Positions 6,173 through 9,221 of a stretch of 9,221 bases of DNA are shown piece by piece. Within the stretch, counting starts at the first letter, position 1, and each line of letters opens with the position of its first letter. The notes below the pieces were generated by a model. The model saw only the letters and a program-made list of their open reading frames with translations, searched no databases and had not been told where the DNA came from. This DNA comes from an uncultured Eubacteriales bacterium (lineage in GTDB: Bacteria; Bacillota; Clostridia; Christensenellales; Aristaeellaceae), in assembly GCA_944353735.1 (NCBI GenBank), contig CALVPU010000124.1:1-9221 (forward strand). The letters run 5' to 3'. A program made the position numbers and the translations under genes.

Positions 6173-9100
6173 ATGTTTAACAAGATGAAGAGGTTCGTGG
6201 CGATCCTGCTGTCGGCGCTGATGCTCGTCAGCGCGCTGCCCACGAGCGCTCTCGCCGAACCCGTGGGGGACAGTTCCGTCGCCTCGCAGTTTGCGCCGGC
6301 GGTGTCCGGCGTCTATGCGCGCGCGGAAGCCGTGACGGTTCGCGTGGGCGAGGAAAGAACGTTGGAGGGTACAGGTTCTTACTATAGAAATCATCAATGG
6401 CGTATCATAAAAGGCGATGAGAATATTGTCCAGCTGACGCCGAGTTCTAATCCTCGGAGTGATGCGACCGTTCTCGGCCTTGCTGAAGGTACGGTAACAA
6501 TTCGCCATACATATGGTAGTGACTGGTATGGCGGTTCAGAAGACTTTACCGTGCGCGTAGAGCCGATGGATGATGGAACGCAGTTGATCTACATGTACAT
6601 CGAAGTAGAGGGCGATACCACCGGTTTGACAGTAAATGACAAGGGATGGTATACCGTCGGCGTTGTTACGGTTGACGGCAACATTATTCCTGCGCCTGGG
6701 AATGCGCCGGCGGGTGGCAAGTATGAGCGTGGCGAAAAATATCTGGATGATGTACTCGCTTCGTTCAGTTATGATGATATCGCTTTGTACGAGAAAAATG
6801 CCTCCATACTTACGGAAAGCGTGTTGAGCGAAGTCAACTGGCACAAATATGGATTATGCGTTGAAGATGGTGCAAATGACTACCCTTCCGCTCCTTCTAC
6901 AGCCTGGCATTTGGACGGTTTGCTCAAGATTGACTACAAAGTGCTGGTGCGGCGCTATGTCGAATGCGATGCTGGTACGCCGGGCGCAGTGCAGCACAAC
7001 GGCAAGCATTACATTCAGTATGGTAATGTGACCTTTGTTACCTACGACACTGAGGACATTGCGAATCACAGAACGCTGGTCGCTGAAGATTTGGCGGAGC
7101 GCATGCCTATCGACAATTACACCTATATCGACGGCAGCCCTGAAAGGCTCACGCTTTCGGCAGATACAAGCAACCAATACATCAACCTCTACTACGACCG
7201 TTCGGTCGGCAGCCTGACGCTCGAGAAGGCGCTCGGCGCGGACACGACGGTGCCGGATGGCACGCAGTTCACGCTGGTCGCGACCTACCCCGATCCCGGT
7301 GATGAGACGGGCGAGAAAGAACAGCGCGTCAAGATCACCGCGACGTACAGAAATGACGCGTTCACCTATCGCGGCGCAACTGGGACCGCAGGCAACACCA
7401 TCGAGGGCCTGCCGGTCGGCACCGTCGTGTCCATTTCCGAGGAGAACGCGGATGGCTACGACGTCGCCTATACCGGTGTGGACGAGGACAATACCGTCCG
7501 CATCGCGGAAGGTTCCCAGTACGTCATCGTCACCAACACCCGCAGCACCGGCAACCTGACGATCGTCAAGGCGCTGGGCGAGGGCATGGAGCTGAAAGGC
7601 GGCGATAGCTTTACCTTTACCTATGAGTACGGTGAGGGCGAGGCAAGCGTCGAGGGCACCGTGACCGCGACCTGGAGCGACCGAAACGGCTTTACCTATA
7701 CGCATACCACTCCGGACGGGGGAACCGTTCCCGGCAATGTCATCGAGGGCATTCCGATCGGCACGCAGGTCACCGTCAGGGAAGAGGAGAGCAATGGCTA
7801 TAAGCCGACGTATGCTCCGGGTCAGACAGTGACGATCAGAGCCGAAGGCGCCGCGACCATCACCGTCACCAATGACGCCGCTGGCAGAGTCGGCTACTAT
7901 CTGGTCCTGCCGGGCGCATCCATCGATACCACCGACTGGATTGTGAACACGGTCGAGCCGAGCACCACTGCCGGGAAGTATATCGTCGACGGCGAATACT
8001 ATAAAAACGGCGATACGTTTACCGTGACGAACCGTGTTCCCACGTGCGATGGCTATGTCTTTGTCGGCTGGTTCGACAAGGCATTTGGCGGCAGTTCGGC
8101 GAAGTTCCTGCGCGGCGGCGCTGAGGACACTTTCAATCGCGCGAATACGGATGACAAGATTCAGACGCTCGACGCGGTGTGGGCATCTCTGGACGTCAAA
8201 GACTTTGCGACGATCTATGACGGAGAAGCGCATTCCATTCCGGACCCGGATGTGGACTTCTCCGCTGGCGGCCTGCGCCCCGAATATCAGGCGCAGCTCG
8301 AAGCGCTGGGACTCAGAACCAGCAAGCCGCGCTATGCCACTGAGGAGGGTGGCTCATACAGCGAGGATAAGCCGGGCTTTACCAATGTCGGCACCCATGA
8401 CGTCTGGGTGAAGGTCGACTTCACGGTCGGCGGCGTGACGAAAACGCTCACCAAGAAGGCCACCGTGACAATCTATCCGGTGCTCGAGGTGACGAAGGTT
8501 GCTAAGGACGCGGGCGATCAGGCGTTCACCTTCACGCTGACCAAGGGTGACTCCCCGGTTGGCGGCGCGGAGTACACCGTGGGTGAGGAAACCTATACGA
8601 CCGACAACGACGGCACCTTCACCCTGAAGGCGGATCAGACCGCGCGCTTCACGGGCAACGGCATGTACTCCGACGACGTGTCCAGCTATCCGGGTACCTA
8701 CACCGTCAGCGAGAAGAAGGCGGTGGGCTGGGAACCGAAACCTGCGCAGAGCCAGAGCGCATCCCTGACAGCGGAAGCGGGGGAAAATGTGGTTGCGCTC
8801 ACCTTCACCAACACCCGCGAGACGGTAAATGCCTTGACGGTCACCAAGACGTGGAACACGAACGGCGTCCAGATCGCGACGCCGGACGTCGAGCTGACCA
8901 TCGGCAGGTACGCCGATGGCGTGCAGGACCCTGATTTCAGCGAGACCGTGCAGGTTACGGCGAATGGCGGCTGGACCGAGACGCTCTCCGGCGACTTCCC
9001 GACGCACGACGAGAATGGCAACGCCTATACCTACGCGGTCATCGGCGAACGCACGCTCAATGAGGGCGACGCCGCTGTGCTCGCGCAGTATACGCCGGAC

Positions 9101-9221
9101 TATACCGCCACGGCGATTCCCGCGAACGGCGATACCGCGCTCGGCGCGACCAATACCATCGGCGATGTCGTGACCGTGACGATTGTGAAGAACGTGATTG
9201 ACCCGACGCGCGAAACCGTGA
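6173..9221 (+). CDS. Large multidomain surface adhesin with Cna_B/SpaA-type repeats, 3' end cut by window
   Basis: Open from ATG 6173 (GGAGGGA 5 bases upstream) to the right edge, 1016 codons. Residues 1-28 are a signal peptide ending ALA. About 54-130 is Big_2-like (VTVRVG … GLAEGTVTIRHTYG … FTVRVE). About 135-346 is a less clear region ending in a MucBP-like pattern (LTLSADTSNQYINLYY). Then come Cna_B-type domains at 347-457 and 460-569, an InlB B-repeat/Flg_new-like domain at about 572-672 (GYVFVGWFDK … TLDAVWAS), an MBG-like domain at about 674-770 (YDGEAHS … GTHDVWVKV … VTIYP), more Cna_B-type domains at 771-882 and 888-996, and the start of another. Each Cna_B repeat shows candidate isopeptide residues: K352/E423-424/N455, K466/E537-539/N567, K775/E847/N880, K892/E959/N994. 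Such proteins are cell-surface adhesins or pilin-like shafts stabilised by Lys-Asn bonds. A sortase signal would lie beyond the window. Ligand unknown. Confidence 0.88.
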   Translation, partial: MFNKMKRFVAILLSALMLVSALPTSALAEPVGDSSVASQFAPAVSGVYARAEAVTVRVGEERTLEGTGSYYRNHQWRIIKGDENIVQLTPSSNPRSDATVLGLAEGTVTIRHTYGSDWYGGSEDFTVRVEPMDDGTQLIYMYIEVEGDTTGLTVNDKGWYTVGVVTVDGNIIPAPGNAPAGGKYERGEKYLDDVLASFSYDDIALYEKNASILTESVLSEVNWHKYGLCVEDGANDYPSAPSTAWHLDGLLKIDYKVLVRRYVECDAGTPGAVQHNGKHYIQYGNVTFVTYDTEDIANHRTLVAEDLAERMPIDNYTYIDGSPERLTLSADTSNQYINLYYDRSVGSLTLEKALGADTTVPDGTQFTLVATYPDPGDETGEKEQRVKITATYRNDAFTYRGATGTAGNTIEGLPVGTVVSISEENADGYDVAYTGVDEDNTVRIAEGSQYVIVTNTRSTGNLTIVKALGEGMELKGGDSFTFTYEYGEGEASVEGTVTATWSDRNGFTYTHTTPDGGTVPGNVIEGIPIGTQVTVREEESNGYKPTYAPGQTVTIRAEGAATITVTNDAAGRVGYYLVLPGASIDTTDWIVNTVEPSTTAGKYIVDGEYYKNGDTFTVTNRVPTCDGYVFVGWFDKAFGGSSAKFLRGGAEDTFNRANTDDKIQTLDAVWASLDVKDFATIYDGEAHSIPDPDVDFSAGGLRPEYQAQLEALGLRTSKPRYATEEGGSYSEDKPGFTNVGTHDVWVKVDFTVGGVTKTLTKKATVTIYPVLEVTKVAKDAGDQAFTFTLTKGDSPVGGAEYTVGEETYTTDNDGTFTLKADQTARFTGNGMYSDDVSSYPGTYTVSEKKAVGWEPKPAQSQSASLTAEAGENVVALTFTNTRETVNALTVTKTWNTNGVQIATPDVELTIGRYADGVQDPDFSETVQVTANGGWTETLSGDFPTHDENGNAYTYAVIGERTLNEGDAAVLAQYTPDYTATAIPANGDTALGATNTIGDVVTVTIVKNVIDPTRETV
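6360..7200 (+). other. Low-GC insert within the adhesin gene
   Basis: Hand counts per 60-base line: the line starting at 6301 has 41 G+C; lines from 6361, 6721, 6841, 7021 and 7141 have 24, 24, 27, 28 and 29; the line from 7201 jumps back to 43. The reading frame is unbroken. The segment encodes the Big_2-like and MucBP-like N-terminal part and uses codons (AGA, ATA, TTA, TTG, GTA) rare elsewhere in the window. This fits import of a variable ligand-binding head by recombination into a resident gene. Confidence 0.75.

Noticed and set aside
6854..8233. 459-codon minus-strand frame
   Set aside because: Antisense to the adhesin, whose frame has recognisable Cna_B repeats throughout; no ribosome binding site or domain was seen on the minus strand.

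Overview
The window looks like chromosome of a GC-rich Gram-positive bacterium, most plausibly a gut-type member of the Clostridia. The reasons are Sec signal peptides followed by wall-type surface domains, long Thr-Ala-Glu-Pro tracts, strong AGGAGG-type ribosome binding sites, and a BTAD-type activator. The exact lineage cannot be fixed from this sequence. There is no rRNA, tRNA, CRISPR array, insertion sequence or phage gene in view.

Layout. Positions 2421 down to 1 (minus strand) hold most of a membrane-bound c-di-GMP enzyme. It has an N-terminal extracytoplasmic domain, a multi-pass membrane block, a canonical GGDEF domain, a second degenerate GGDEF domain, and the start of an EAL domain that is cut by the window edge. 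A 290-base divergent intergenic region (2422-2711) holds a good plus-strand promoter and several palindromes. Positions 2712-3953 (plus) encode a 413-residue SARP/BTAD-type transcriptional regulator. Its C-terminal third reads as a degenerate GGDEF domain: the active-site motif is lost, but an RxxD pair stands exactly where the c-di-GMP inhibitory site would be. A clear intrinsic terminator follows at 3980-4013.

From 4080 onward there is a second transcription unit on the plus strand. Its promoter has a strong -10 box, no recognisable -35, and two direct GTAACCG heptamers ending 8 bases before the -10, which is the layout of SARP operators. Downstream are three secreted proteins: a 236-residue TAEP-repeat protein with an Ig-like C-terminus (4178-4888), a 357-residue protein with a TAEP/SPAP stalk, a short tandem repeat, an SH3-like domain and a related Ig-like domain (5004-6077), and the first 1016 codons of a large multidomain adhesin with Cna_B/SpaA-type repeats (6173 to the right edge).

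Hypothesis for the locus: the membrane GGDEF/EAL protein adjusts c-di-GMP, the BTAD regulator may sense it through its degenerate GGDEF domain, and the regulator may activate the surface-protein operon through the tandem heptamers. Each link is inference, but each rests on a visible sequence feature. A further oddity is that the adhesin gene is mosaic: about 850 bases near its 5' end (roughly 6360-7200) are far lower in GC than everything around them.
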